In this document: positions 18,966-32,020 of the stretch, in pieces
Layout of the letters: the number at the start of each line of letters is the position of its first letter
Numbering within the stretch: the stretch's first letter is position 1
DNA from: Acanthopleura granulata
Lineage: Eukaryota > Mollusca > Polyplacophora > Chitonida > Chitonidae
Direction: 5' to 3'
NCBI GenBank assembly: GCA_016165875.1
Contig: JABBOT010000003.1
Location: 31,663,663-31,727,662 of the forward strand
Length of the DNA: 64,000 nt
Made by a program: the position numbers and the translations under genes
The notes under the pieces: model-generated
The model's input: the letters and a program-made list of their open reading frames with translations, nothing else
Told to the model about the DNA's origin: nothing
Database searches by the model: none

Positions 18966-19221
18966 CAAATGACATGATCCATCGAAATGAATGCTGAATA
19001 ATTTACAGTGCTACAGTTCACGAGATAAACCTGGCAGTAAGCACTGTTATTTTTTCGACGCACGGTGTATCGGAGTGAAAAACTAAGGATTTCTGGAACA
19101 TTTTGGTGCGAATAAAAGTACATGAATTTTGTAGGCACAGTATTGTCATTCACTTGGCACATGGATAAACAGCTGCCTGAGCAGAAATGGTGTAAATTTA
19201 GCGTATGCAAGTTTTACAAAA

Positions 19222-19318
19222 AATACCTTTCGCGAAGATGTCAGATGCGGTGCCAGACGATGTTACGTAATGCGGAGTACATATCCATGTATGCATGTGT
19301 AAGGACGTAATGCTTAAT
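19222..19318 (+). repeat. Diverged duplicate, copy 2 (partner at 18036-18117)
   Basis: See the copy at 18036. Both copies share the order of the two GATGTCAGATG and GATGTTACGT blocks. Confidence 0.6.
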
Positions 19319-22300
19319 ACACAGGGTTTCTTACATAGTTCAATTCGAAAAAAAATTATATTCAGTACTTATCAGCAGCCCAAAGTGTCATAGGGTAAAT
19401 TCGAGCCTAAAAAGAGAATTGTCTAAACTAAAAAAGTCGATAAAAACCCCTTTATAACTTTGTGTATGAATTATTTTCATAATATTTTGACTTCTACTCT
19501 TGATACTAAATTATAAAACATGACCAATGGTAAAGGCAGGTTTATTCGCCTGACAAACAAGATCCCAGATGCACAGATAAATCGTAATTTTGATTGAGAT
19601 CTCTATAGAAGTAGCTGTAAAACTGGGCCTCAATCAGTTAAACTGATTTGCACACATGCTCGAGTATAATGGACGCCTCTAACCATTGATTGGGAGAAGT
19701 ATATCTTTTCTAGCCATTTTTATAAAATGTTATTAATTGATATAGGTCCGAGGGCTCTTCATTGAAGAGACACAGAGACGTTTTTGTGCGATCAAGACCA
19801 AGGCTTAATTGTCCCATCATCCAATAGACTGGTAAGTGTTCTGACATTTATGACATATGCCGGCTTCCATATGGTAACTAAATGATTTATAATTGACGAA
19901 CGCTGAGTGGCCAATGGTCAACGATGTGTAAAACTTGCCTACTATACATATACGGAAACAAACTTATACTTGACAGGCTTTAAAAGGAGATTGCTGTCTT
20001 TTTCTTTTTTTCATTTAATCTTTTCACTTGGGGCCATAATTAACGAAAATAGCTGACCAACTGGGCGATAAGACCGTAAAGAGTGTTTTCATTAACAAGT
20101 AGAAGTCAGCCCTATATCGCCCTGTCCATCACACGCCGTCGTACATAGATGTTCGGTCCACTTGTCACTTGTAAAGGTTCCACTAGGCTTTCGGATCTTT
20201 ATGCTTAACTATCCTTCATGTTTCCCGGGCGCGTGATGCGATCTCCCAGGCAGACAGTCTTGTCACGGGTCACCGCTCCCTTAGGATCGAAGCCGGTGCA
20301 TGACAGAATCGGTGACAACACAACCTATTGAAAAGTCTCTCTCTCTAAATTACTCCTCTGTTCCCACCGCGAATAAATTATAAAACAATTTTCCCAGACA
20401 ATCTGGAGGAAAAGTACGAAATTCGCCCCGAACAATAACTGGTCAGTAGTTGAATCAAAGATCGCAAGTTTTGATAAAACTTAATTAATTCTTTACAAGA
20501 AGAAGAATTTTCGCAAATTGTCCACTGGTACTGTCGGAATTATGATAAACACGCGATAGAACTCCGGCCTTACAATTCCAAGGGTACCCATCCATAAAGC
20601 ATAATATATGGCGTTATATGTATATAAGATTGTCAATGTGGTGGAAAGCCTTAATCATTGATTCGTTCATTGCATGAGACCTATAGATGTTTCCAACCAG
20701 TGTAAAACTTTTAGAATATAATATTTTATAATTAAATAACGGCCCCTGCCTTTGTCATCACATACTTGATGTCTCCCCTGTTTGTGCATGTATAAATCGC
20801 TACGTGCCCTGCAAAGATTGTTTAGCATCTTATTTAAGACATATTTTTTATGTAATGTATTTATTCTGTTTATGGCCTTTAGTTGAAACACGCAAAGGAT
20901 ATTTTTCAGAGCTTGCTTCTTTTAGTCTTATAATAACTACCAGTATACTTCTAAACAATATATGTCCATAATATCTTTATTTCATATATATCTCATTTTC
21001 CTCTTACACCCAGAGCACGTGGTTTTGTTAAAAAAAAAAACCCTTAAGATGAATTATAGGCAATTATATGAAAATAATTAACTTAAAGGTCGTTGTCAAA
21101 AATTTGTATTTATGACACGGGTTAAAAATTTTTTGGTCAATACTTCCAACACAAGTCCATACACTGTATTTGTCTAGGTAATTTTATTTCTGGCTGGGTT
21201 TCAGCTAATAAAGATAGAGGAGGAGACGTGTCTACTTGGGAGACGCTGTCTTTTTCAACGTTGGGATATAATATACATGTATATGTTCACTTATATCAGA
21301 TCGCTGTTGTGAAAAATGTTCCATTGTATATACCACATAAATCAACAATCTAATAAACAGATTTACTCCGAGGTCAAACTAATACATTTCCATGGAGTCA
21401 GGTGTGCTTTATTACTGTCTAGAGCTGTTGTCTATAAGTATGATTGATGGATAGGTGTTTAATTTGCCCCCGATCACTAATGGCTATTTGATGGTTTGAT
21501 GGATTAGGCGCTACCTTAGTAAATCTGCTCTACAATTACAGGTATACACTTTTTGATCCTCTCACACTTGATAAATTAAGCTGTGATATGAAAATATGTC
21601 TAAGCAATGTAAAAATACAACAAATACACAGTAAATGTGTGCAAATAACATTGCTATATACATGTACAGAGTTATGTGTTTACTGTACTTACGATCGATC
21701 CAGCCATAAAAAAGCAGATTATTACTTTGCTCAAAGGTTCAAAACGTTTTTGAAACATTTTGAACACTATTTTGCATTGTAATGGTGCCAAAAAACCCTT
21801 TCATTGCTACATTTTGTTTCGTACACTCCTTCATTTCTTAATGTATATCATTTCTCCGTGCTCAGTCTTGTATGTACAACTAAAATTATGTATATATACT
21901 GTGCTTGACCCAAACTTTCGCCCATGACGAAGTCGACTGATTCTTCCAGGATACTGTTGACCTTTGAAAGGTGTTCAGGGGTTTATTTAAAACTGGGATG
22001 ATATCTTACTGAAAAAATTAAGGTTTCAACATGAAAACAACATTTAATGACCTTTGTTTACACGTTTTATAACGCACTTTTTTGCAGAATTTTTAGGGCA
22101 AATGCAGTACATAAATTTACACTCAAGATGCGACCTATTGCTTTAAGGTTTGAAATGTTTTTCCATTCCCCTAAACAAAAATAGACTGCAATAAATCTTT
22201 AAGCGGTTTAATATGTAACTACAATCCTCGTCAAAAAAGCAGGCAAGCGTAAATACCTTAAACATCCTATGTGGCGTCCCTGTACACGGGTAAACTCTTA

Positions 22301-22789
22301 CCCTGTTTCATGCGCCTTTCCTTTAATAAATTAACCCTTAAAAAACGGTATGTAAGGGTATTTAGGCATCGGTATATAGACAAACCTCTGGTTTCTTCGC
22401 AGAGATTGATGTCTGAGGTTCCTATGGTCAAGGTCATATATGACCATACTGCGTACCAAAAAATCTGGCCCGTATACATGTAGTTTCCCCTCAGGAAATT
22501 CCTGTTGTGCTAGAAAAGAGATATATCAAATTATTTTTGTCTTGGCAAAATACAATAAGAATGAGCTTATAATAAGTCAAATTTTAAATTGATAGAAACG
22601 TGTCCTCGTGCCATGGTTAAGGTGGGTGCCTTTCAATTAATAGCTGGATCACCAGAGACAGGGATTCAGTTCCATTCTTGAACGAGGAATTATCAAGATT
22701 TCCCTTCTTGCATTCCTGTCGAAACACTGCATAGTGACAAAAAAGTACCAACTATTTGGAGGCGTGGTCCTGCCTGACGTTCCACTGAC

Positions 22790-22945
22790 GTTACCTGTCT
22801 TACACCAGTATGACGCATATGTATGTCACGTGTGGGAAAGTTTACCAGGAAGTTGTCAAAGGCCGATATTTTACTCTTGGATCTGCAAGTATAGTTTCCT
22901 CCATAACTATTTTGGCTGCAATGTGTAAATGAATAAATCTTTATC
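22790..22945 (+). mobile_element. SINE-like repeat (family II)
   Basis: TGTCACGTGTGGGAAAGTTT, CCAGGAAGTTGTCAAAGGCC and GTATAGTTTCCTCCATAA follow the family II order and end in AATGAATAAATC. A possible head lies at 22615-22680. Confidence 0.55.
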
Positions 22946-23590
22946 AGTATGACGATTAACAACAATGACATAGATATAAATAAATTGTTTTAGTAACGGT
23001 CTATGTTCTTTAATTTCAGTGTATAGCACACATATGTACTGTTTAAGATTTATTATTGTTTTCGAAATAATGTATGGCAATGTTTTTGATTCCCTTAGAA
23101 TAGGTGTCAGTTGGTGGTGTATGCATACAAAAAGCCACTTAACATGAACATTCTTGTGGATAATTTTTTAACTCTTTTAATTATATGTGATCAATGTGGT
23201 GTATGTTAATTAAAATTATTGTATGTTGCTCATGTGTTTTTGGTGATAAAAACTTATCCTGCTCGAGATTTCAAAATTTGTATTGCCCGCAACAAAATAT
23301 TAACATAACTTACATGCATGCAAATAAACGTCTACTGATTTTTCACGAAGCCTCCTGGCTTACGTCGCGCCAGTCCATTTACTAGCCCTTTATGAACATA
23401 CAATGAGGAATTCAAAACTTTCATTTTTTTGCCAGTAATTATTTTCGTTTTTCTTTAAACAAGCAAAAACAACGTATGTTCAGTCTATTTTGGGGGTATC
23501 ATCTTCCCTCCAACGCCAAAAAAAATAGATGGAATATAAAATAAAATATAAAAGACTTCAGAGCAGAGTAAAGCAATAGCGGCGACGACA

Positions 23591-23700
23591 GTGTGATAGT
23601 TGGCAAACGGTCACATGTTACCGGTGAAATCCGGCCTCTTGTCAGTTTACTTCAGTTGGGGTTTTATTCTAATTGTTCAAATAAGTGTTTAAGAAAAAAC
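23591..23700 (-). repeat. Dispersed repeat family R1, copy 1
   Basis: On the minus strand it reads AATAAAACCCCAACTGAAGT, AAACTGACAAGAGGCCGGAT and TTCACCGGTAACATGTGACC, in the same order as the + strand copies at 25150, 33340 and 46090. Confidence 0.65.
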
Positions 23701-23983
23701 AACTTACAAACACCCCTAGCGCAATGATTTAAGCAGAATCAGGTAAAAAAAGAAAATACACTGATGTTCCATTTATATTTATTAGACGTCATTTGTCTAG
23801 AAATATTCAAGACATTTTCATCACATTTAACACATGTGTACACAATAACATGAAAGCAGTGCAAAGGGCACTCATGACAAAGTATACATATGTATGCAAT
23901 TACCAACACAGAAATCTGCATAATTCCATTTTCCAACAAAAAGACTTGGACAGATTCGTATGTGGAATCTCTTTGGAGTTTCA

Positions 23984-24607
23984 TGCACGTGTGTGTTCCT
24001 CAGTCGACCGTGTGAGCGATCTGGAATAGATGAGCCAGGTATCAAAGAGGAATCCCCGAGGCCGACTGTTCGGACAAATCCCGGTATCTCCCAAGAACAT
24101 TCGTAACACTTGTTTTCTTTTTCACTTCTATCGCTACATCTCTGAACGTCTTCAGACAACTTGTCCCCCATCTGACAAGCCTTGCAGTAGCCCCCGGTGA
24201 CGGTTAGCTTAAGTGGTCATCTTCAGGAACGATCGGTCAGCTCGGCCACCGTTATGATCATTGGGGTGTGTCCCGTTTAACCCTCCCGACCACCCCCCAG
24301 GGGGTAGATGCTTGCATGGCCATCATGGGAACCCGCCCTTTGCTCTTGTTCCACAAACCTGTTAACGGTAAATCATCGGAGAACGCTTGTGATGGAGTCA
24401 CGTAACAAGCCCACTTCAAAGGAAAATACATCATCAAGGTTTTCAGGAGGTGTTTGGGTAGAGATGGCGACTAATTCCAGAACACAATGCCAAACACTGC
24501 CCCTAGATGGATAGAGACCACTCTTCAGATTACCTGCGGCGCTGATAGCAAAACTAAAACACCCGGCTAAAGCAACACCCATCATAAACAATAAGCTTGA
24601 AAGAAAA
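23984..24607. other. GC-richer block with short open frames, unclassified
   Basis: The block is visibly richer in G and C than its flanks. It contains a + strand frame (24308-24514) and a - strand frame (23872-24171) that show no recognised domain. It could be a decayed repeat; I cannot assign it. Confidence 0.35.
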
Positions 24608-24751
24608 TAACATCACACAGCTATATGGATAACAACTTCTAATTTATCATACCCCCATTTCGATGTACAGGATTCTAACAATGTCAATGTACATCGAAAC
24701 GTTGCGGTATAATAAATCAGAAGTTGTTATCCATATAACTGTGTGATGTTA
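24608..24751. mobile_element. 144-bp foldback (inverted-repeat) element
   Basis: Two arms of about 62 bases face each other across an 18-base loop. They start TAACATCACACAGCTATATG and end CATATAACTGTGTGATGTTA, with inner arms TTTCGATGTACA and TGTACATCGAAA next to the loop. In the outer 47 bases there are only three mismatches, all transitions. The likely identity is a MITE or hairpin-type element; no target duplication is clear. Confidence 0.85.
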
Positions 24752-25149
24752 CCCTGTCAACTTCTGAATGCCCCTCAAAGTGCTTAAAGAAAATACAAAG
24801 TATCTTGAAAACAGTGCTCCAAAATTTAAAATAAACACACGTCCTTTGATATTACCTCTATGAAAATTATACAGTGGTCTTTCTATGGGTGCAGTCCGTT
24901 GGGAAACTAAATTGTCTGGGCGGAGAACGTTTAATCAACCATGTGGATCAATCAAAATCAATTACTGACGTCTTTAAATAAAGCCACTTCACACTGTTGC
25001 CATGTTACGCCGTTTTACGGCGAAATTGGTTTAAGTATGTGTGTTGTAAACACAACATTTTGAGTAATTTTAGACCAATAATGTCTAATATATTGCGTTT
25101 AACACTGAATATTTTTTACCAAATTTTGCTTAAGCTATGGTGCTATGGG

Positions 25150-25300
25150 CGTATAGGTTGTTACTTCTTAAACAGTTACATGAACAGTCAAAATAAAACC
25201 CTAACTGAGGTAAACTGACAAGAGGTTGGATTTCACCGGTAAGGTGTGACCATTTGTCAACTTTCACTCTCTACACAGTAGTCTTTAATATTGTATGTTC
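25150..25300 (+). repeat. Dispersed repeat family R1, copy 2
   Basis: AATAAAACCCTAACTGAGGT, AAACTGACAAGAGGTTGGAT, TTCACCGGTAAGGTGTGACC and CACAGTAGTCTTTAATATTG define the best-preserved copy. Confidence 0.7.
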
Positions 25301-26929
25301 ATAAAACATTCAGGCAGTTGCCTTATTCTTCCTATGCAATGCAACCTACAATTTGTGTTAAGTTAAAGTTAAGCATTGTGTTGCAAAAGTACAGGTAGCA
25401 TGTACAGTATCGTTGTATCCAAAGGCTATGTGCGTATCCCTGTAAATTACAAATGTCTTTATTCCAATTTTCCTAACTTAGCTATTATTTGTTCATACTT
25501 ATCCTATTAGTGTTTTAAGACAGACAATTGATATGAATATTCAGCGTAAATAAGCAGTGAAATTAGAACGTTTTCTCCCATTTTTGGAGGCCTACCTAAG
25601 TTTGGTTCATCGAACGCCTTACAGTTTATTTATATCTTCCAGAACTGTACTTTTGATATTGTTGATGGCTATCACAGTTTCTTCCACTCATTAGACTGAT
25701 CTCAATCGTGTAACATTATAGTCAAATATTAATTATGAAAATAGAATCTAATTATCAATATTTAAAACTGGACTGTTGTTTTAAAGATGATGTCAAGGCT
25801 ATATAAAATCGTTCGTTTGATTGGCTGGTTTGATTGACTTAAATTAACCTGACTAAAATAAATGCAACAGTTATCTGTCTATAGATGGAAGCATGCATGC
25901 GGGAGGCATTACAGAAAGATACCACATTTTAACGTGTTTCACATGTAAATGCTTTGCTTTAATGTGGATTTTTGTTAGATTTTTGTTTACATTTTAACAT
26001 TGAGGATCTTTGTGACATACAGACCTTGAACATTAGCAATTGTGTGGTGAAATGTTTATCAAGCGAAGGCAATACATCGACGCACCTCGACCCGAATAAC
26101 ATCAATAAATTAAGTCTTATAAATGAATATCCGTGCCAGAAATAGTCTATTGTTGCACATGCAAAATTTAATGTATGCGATCGGCATATGTGTTAATAGA
26201 GGGACGATAAAGACTGTATTAAGTATAAGTGCACCTTGCAAACTATAATACAATGCTCATGAAACTGCATATGTACAATTCACCATATAAATCTGCCAAC
26301 AAAAGTATTTTAATATTTGCTTCATTATTTGATTGGTGCTCAGCCCTTCTTTGATTTGGAGAGTTTCCATGTATAGTAAAAATTATAGCAATAACCATAC
26401 ATTATGAAAAAAAGTTCATCTTTTTTTTTGGAGAGGCAATTAAAGTGGAAGAATTAACTTTCATGAATGGTTTATCTTTCATGTCAGTTAATGAAGTATA
26501 ATCATAGAAGCATATAGGCTTCGGGCTTTAGTATACCACAATCGTTTCATTTAATACGAGCGCAGGGGTTATAGTTGATGCAAAGGAATTATTTAAATTG
26601 TTTACAAAACCACAATATATACTTTTAGATGAATATAGAGGCTATAGAGTAATTATCAGAGCTAAGATAATCTGGCTAACAATCATATCTTACAGAACTC
26701 ATACACCACAAGACACAGATAGCAATTTTAAGCTCCTGGCTGTAAGGTGGTAAGAAATTGTTTTTTCACTGTAAATGCCGTTTTGAAATGTGAACAAAAA
26801 AACTCAACGAAAACAATTGACTGCACAAAAAAGTTAAATGAATTGATGTTTTCAAATTTCAAAGTATTCTAATTATAGTAAGTAGATTTAATAAAGACGT
26901 ATAGGTTTAAAGAAGTATGATATATGTTA

Positions 26930-27320
26930 TCTTCTTTCCCCGTGGGCTTTGCTATATACCAGGATCCCCTTTGGTAAATGCCGCAGCTGTCCGTATACCT
27001 GGATCCTTGCTAGTCAGACAGCCTGCTTCATTAGTATGCTCAGGAGAGCCTAGTGCTTGTTTATAAGACATCTATATTCTTTATCTTCAGGCGCAGTTTT
27101 ATAGGCTCCGGCCGCCATGTATGCTGCACGTGCTAAGACGGGAGAATATTTGCATAAATTTCAAAATCTGTTGTCAAGATCTCTTCTTGGCTTTATCAAT
27201 AATATAGGACTGTGCGCGGAATTAATTAGACGATCCCGTAGTATGATGTCGCTTTTACTTGGCTGCGTCCGGCACGCGAACGTTTGAATATTGAGAGACC
27301 GCTTACGTACTAAAGGTAAA
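26930..27320. promoter_or_regulatory. Candidate regulatory (conserved non-coding) block
   Basis: The block is of balanced composition, without repeats or long open frames. It includes a POU octamer ATTTGCAT (27148-27155) and GGAATTAATTAG, a homeodomain-type site. The call rests on sequence texture only, so it is tentative. Confidence 0.25.
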
Positions 27321-27556
27321 AAATAGCTTATAATGGCATTACAGTGATCAAATTTTGACGGTATATACTTTCATTCTTGTGAATCCACTTCAAGGCTTAA
27401 TTGAGCGTTATGGACAAAAACACTTGGTTATTAAACGGCGAGGAAAAGGGATCAAAGCAAAGTATATATGTGCCACGTGGCCGTTACTTTATAACTGTTT
27501 GAAAATCAGCATCTTAATAGTGCGTCATTTTACGCTTCGTGTCATATGTGAACAAC

Positions 27557-27574
27557 AAAAAAAAAAAAAAAAAA
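27557..27574 (+). repeat. Poly-A tract
   Basis: A run of about 18 A, without a recognisable element in front of it. Confidence 0.85.
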
Positions 27575-29719
27575 GAATCCCTTTGGTCAAATAAAAGTTG
27601 ACTGGATTTTAAAGGTTAAACACCTGACGTATGAGAATTAGGGGTGAATACCGAAAACAGAGGGGTAATTAACAGCTAACTATTACGGGGATGATGTGGC
27701 TAAGCTAACGACGAAATAACAACAGATGACATCTTATGCCTGGAGGTGGAGGCAAAAATAAACCAATCAATCATTAGTGGACATTTTTATATTAATAAGT
27801 AATGATGCCAGATGAATAAAATGTGCGGTAATTAGCCATTGATATGTGGAGTGTAAAAGTGCAGTGCATTTATGTCAAGAAAACCTCTTCAGACTGATAT
27901 ATTACCTAATGGTTGGCTTGAACATGTCACATCTGAAATGTCATGCACATCATTCCGGTAATATATGTACTTGCTCAGATATAAATTCAATATTCATTCA
28001 TCAGTATCAATTAATCCGTATTTCAAATGAATTCGTCCACGCATAACTGCACAGTAATCTATCGATTAAGAACTTGGCAGAAGAGATATAACATTAAAAT
28101 ATTTTAGTGTTTGAAAGCATAAAGCACTTTGGAGCTTTTAATATAAAAGATACTTGAATATATCAAGTTCTAAGTCCACAAATCCAAAGCACCAAGACAA
28201 ATCTGTGCAGTTCAATCTACCGTTCAGTTTACAACACAGCTGAGAGAATGTTACCATTCTAGGACCAATAGAATTGTATACTGTATCGTAGATGAAAAAT
28301 AGGGAAACGAAAAAAGTAGATGTGGTTTCAAGTTTTAATTTGTACTTATTTCAGTATTTTGGGTTTATTTTAACGATGTTCTAACGGTAACTATGGAATG
28401 GCAGACCACTATATACGGTCGAGGACTGCTTCCTCATGAACCATGGAGAGTTATTGGCAATGTCGTCTGAAAGTGCGCTATCTCAAAATGACAGCTTGGG
28501 TGCTCCACAACCCTTATTGCATAAGTCGGGAGAGTTTATAACAGGCCTCAACAAACGGGCGATGATATCTTGACAATATGTTTTCAAAGCGATGGTATCT
28601 CTTGTCCAGACACCAGTGTCTCAAAAACCCCTACTGAGTGTTGTTAACTAGCGGCTTTATCTCACCGTACCTTGGTTTTTTTTTCTCACTCCAATAAAGA
28701 TTGATATGCTTCATTACCTCTAGTTTTCTGCGACATCTCCAAGAGGAAAGCAGTGATAATAGGGTCGCAAAGCAAGAAGGGCTGTAACTTCCTTGTGGCT
28801 TCGAACCGCTGAGGCATTGAGTGGCGGTAAACAACGGTAAACCACACATAGCCTCACCCCCAGAAGAGTTGCTCCAGACTGGTGGCCCATTGCCCTTCAA
28901 CAGGCGCCAGTCGTTACATGCTTCATCGAATGAGGAGAATGGTCCCTCTTTTTTCACTCTTTAATGAAGATCTCGCCATACTCTGATAGAGGAAGAAAAC
29001 CACATTTATAAAGTGTTCAAACTGCTCTCTGCTTATTGCAATATATATTATACGCATTCTTTGAAAACGCTATAAGGCAGAGACTGCAGTGTGAACATGA
29101 TCATAAAGAATTTTGACAAAGCATTTTATTATTTTATACTTTTACACATTAGTACACGTGTAGAGCTCGTGAGAATATACCTGTAGTCAACCATGTAGCT
29201 GTAAATCCATATCCGTATACAATCGCATTGCCAATATAATTGCAAAACAACGTGCAACACAAGCAATACACTCAAGAACTATAAGGAAGTAGTTTTCAAT
29301 GATACCATGTTTCTGCTGTGCTTTCGTTGCAACAGTTGATGTATCCATCCAGGATAGGTTTTCCTTTCTACCATGTTTATACCCCCTCCATTCGCCTTTC
29401 ATGCACCATTATCAAGCTGAGGGTCAGAGATTCTGGACACGCCGAGCATATTTACTTGCCAGAGAATTAAACTCATTGTAAAAATTAAGAATCCTATACA
29501 GAATTAAGATATCTGTTGGATTACTGAATCCCTGCCCTGGATGAATTTATAAATAATTAGATTATAGTAACAGTTGATAGTGTAACAAACATTCATGTAC
29601 CCTTGCTAAATTAGCCCGTCATTGTATTGAAATGATCTTGTGCACGGTGATGTGTGGGTTATCTACTGAAAGTAAATTTAGCAGTTGTTTTCCTTCATAA
29701 AGCCCCAGGTGAACATGCG

Positions 29720-29960
29720 CATTAAAATCGTCAAACAATTAAATTTTATTACGTTAGTCGACTTATTAATTGATTAAGTTACGTGATTTATTTTGCCGGG
29801 ACGTATTTCAGCTTAATAATGTTCAATTAATTAAACTGAGAAAAAACTATAACGCCGTTTATGCGTCTTTGATTGTAAACTTTGATCTCGCGTTGTAACA
29901 TTTCGCCATGAATATCCTGTTCTTTATAAAGATCTATTTATCAGTTTGAACCAAATGATT
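29720..29960. promoter_or_regulatory. Candidate regulatory (conserved non-coding) block
   Basis: A dense set of homeodomain-type cores (TTAATTGATTAAG, CAATTAATTAAAC) lies next to a TCF/LEF-like CTTTGATCTCG, without repeats. Such sites are also common by chance in AT-rich DNA. Confidence 0.22.
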
Positions 29961-30420
29961 TTGTAGCAGTGACGGTAAAAATGCACAACAGGAATATACA
30001 CAAATTTGCTAGAAAACGTAAGAATATAAAAAAAATAGAGCAGCCACAATGTGTTACAGTTGTATACATGCCTGACACATGTTCAACTCATTTGTTCATG
30101 GTTTGTCCAAATCACCATATACATGTATATGTCGTAGGTACGGTTTCACGTTGATTTGGGGGTAATAAAAGGTATATTTCGTTCGGACCTTTACGATGGC
30201 ATCGAAATTGGTGCCTTACGGGTCTGTTTTTCCGAGATGCTTCAATGGAGACCGTTACATTGGGAAGGGGAATCAAAAACTCATTTTGAACCCGTTAAGC
30301 ACTGGGCGGGTAAAAGTTTGATGGAGGGTGGAGAAGTATAGTGTCCAGGGCGGTTCTAACTGATTTTATCAAGCGTCTCATCTCTAAACGTTCTATGGGC
30401 TCATAAAACACACTATACGG

Positions 30421-30778
30421 GTTTTTATCTGGGCTCAATCATGCGAAGACACTCTGATCAGAACGTTGACAGACCAGTGGCTGTACGATGACGTGGAGAA
30501 CAAGAGAAGGGCCGGTGTGTTTGTAAGGATATCCCCGTCAGCGATCCCGTCTAAATCCACAGATCATTACCTCAGACTTCTGAGAAGGGTGGGGGGAGAT
30601 GTGGGAGATGGGGGGGGAGGGAGGGACAGGTATGTAAGGTTCAGAGGTCATGGATTGCTCCGAGGCCTATCAGAACGTCAGAGGCTTGGGTCAGGCGGCG
30701 GGAGTCACGCACCGAAGGCTCCACTCTTGACCCAGGTGGCACAATCCAAAAAGCAAAAAAAAAAAAAAAAAAAAAAAA
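30421..30778 (+). pseudogene. Decayed non-LTR retrotransposon reverse-transcriptase fragment
   Basis: One frame (30436 to the poly-A) shows in order AQSCEDTLIRTLTDQWL (LINE RT: HSCxTALxxLTDxWL), then NKRRAGVFVRIS (GVVFLDL), then STDHYLRLLRRVG (AFDTVDHxxLLxxLxxYG), then GLSERQRLGSGGGS and LTQVAQSKK (SYLSNRxQxVxxGxxxS, GVPQGS). Upstream, TGFYLGS (QSGFRPGHS) is in another frame, so there is a frameshift. The catalytic FxD is mutated, YADD is absent, and the fragment ends in about 24 A. It is an old LINE relic with no function expected. Confidence 0.55.
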
Positions 30779-31899
30779 GAAGAACTGGGACAAAATTAAA
30801 TCCAAACAAAAAAGACGTACACAAAGAAACATCCAGCCAGATGAAAGAATTTCCTGTCTTGTCTTTTTTTTCACGTCATTTATTAAGTTGTTACATGAAC
30901 TGATTTTGATTGAAGTCGCCTAGTTGCAATTTTTTTCCCGTCGTTATTGGTGGGGTGAATTTCTCATACAGCTCTCAAGATGTCTGGAAACAATTTGCCC
31001 TCCACTGTAATTTGGAATACAAGCAGTTGTGTTTTTTGTTTTGCTCGCCGAGAATATTTCAGAAACAAAATTTGGCTCTAAGGGGGAGCTAACTCTATAC
31101 GGAGCCATAATCGTCTCCCTTTGTACGTTTCACAGATTAAACTTCCTCACGGAAAACAAGTCGTACAGCTTCAAACATCCATCAGGTGACGTCAACGCAC
31201 AGAAAATGACTAGGTATTAATTTTCAAACAATTCATAATCATGACCGTATATTTGGCAACCAAACACGCTAAGGACGGGTCGACAAAACCTCCCCAAGTG
31301 TGACGGTGACTCTAATTGTATTTTTACACCTAATTTTGCTTTAGTTGTGGTGCCGGGGGAGTGTAAGTTGGAATGGTGTTCCACGGACTTCCGAAATATA
31401 GACAACAAACAGATCAGTACGTTGCCCAACCAGTTACACGGCATAGATATACCAAGAGTTCTAACTTCATGCTTTTTACAAATCTGAAATTGGTTATTTA
31501 AAAACTGCATCAACGATTGAATCCTAAACCGCTAGCAGGCCTTGTTAGGGAGATTTGAAATCGATGCGTAGGTTGATAGCGTCAATAAAACATGACCGAT
31601 AAAGGTGCAAAACATTTACTCTTCTCAGCCAGTATGGAAGACTCCTTCTATGGCATAATTTAGACCTAATGGTCATGGAAAGTTTTACATTGAAAAGATT
31701 ATGTAAAAAGAAAAGAAATTATTCTCTTTATATGGCTGGTAATCATATATATTCATTTGACTTTCCAGTTAATTTCAGTCGACAATAAATGTTTACATTT
31801 CTGTTAAATTTCAAGTGTGGATCAAGTGTAGGGGGCAATAACCGAATCTGACCTTCGGAAATGAGATACAAGTGCAACAGATGGTTTCAATCGTGGCGT

Positions 31900-32020
31900 A
31901 CTTGCTTATACATCCACTTTGCAATCGTACCTTACATGCTTACACATCCACTTTGCAATCGCGGTGTTAATGTTGTACATCTACTTTGCAATCGCTGGGT
32001 TCATGTTTACACGTCGAGTT
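31900..32020 (+). repeat. Imperfect tandem repeat, about 35-bp unit
   Basis: ACATCCACTTTGCAATCG recurs near 31909, 31946 and (as ACATCTACTTTGCAATCG) 31978, each preceded by a related cttacat/cttacac segment. A fourth, diverged unit may follow. Confidence 0.8.

Larger units (their letters stand above)
16259..23590. other. Gene-free AT-rich region A
   Basis: No coding exon is recognised on either strand. It holds degenerate SINE pieces (17053, 17770, 18425, 18840, 22790), a C/A homopolymer tract (17998), a diverged duplicate pair (18036 and 19222) and otherwise unstructured AT-rich DNA. Open frames here are short and lack conserved domains. Confidence 0.6.
24752..30414. other. Gene-free AT-rich region B
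   Basis: No coding exon is recognised. It contains an R1 repeat (25150), a poly-A tract (27557-27574) and two complex-sequence blocks (26930-27320 and 29720-29960) that look like candidate regulatory DNA. A 108-codon minus-strand frame at 28631-28957 has no recognised domain. Confidence 0.55.

Noticed and set aside
18589..18972. 127-codon frame
   Set aside because: It ends inside a family II SINE-like copy, its first half has no domain, and there are no splice signals of note.
23872..24171. Minus-strand frame of 99 codons in a GC-richer block
   Set aside because: The sequence resembles low-order repeat translation and no family is recognised.
28631..28957. 108-codon minus-strand frame
   Set aside because: No recognisable domain, no splice context and no second copy in the window; not called as a gene.
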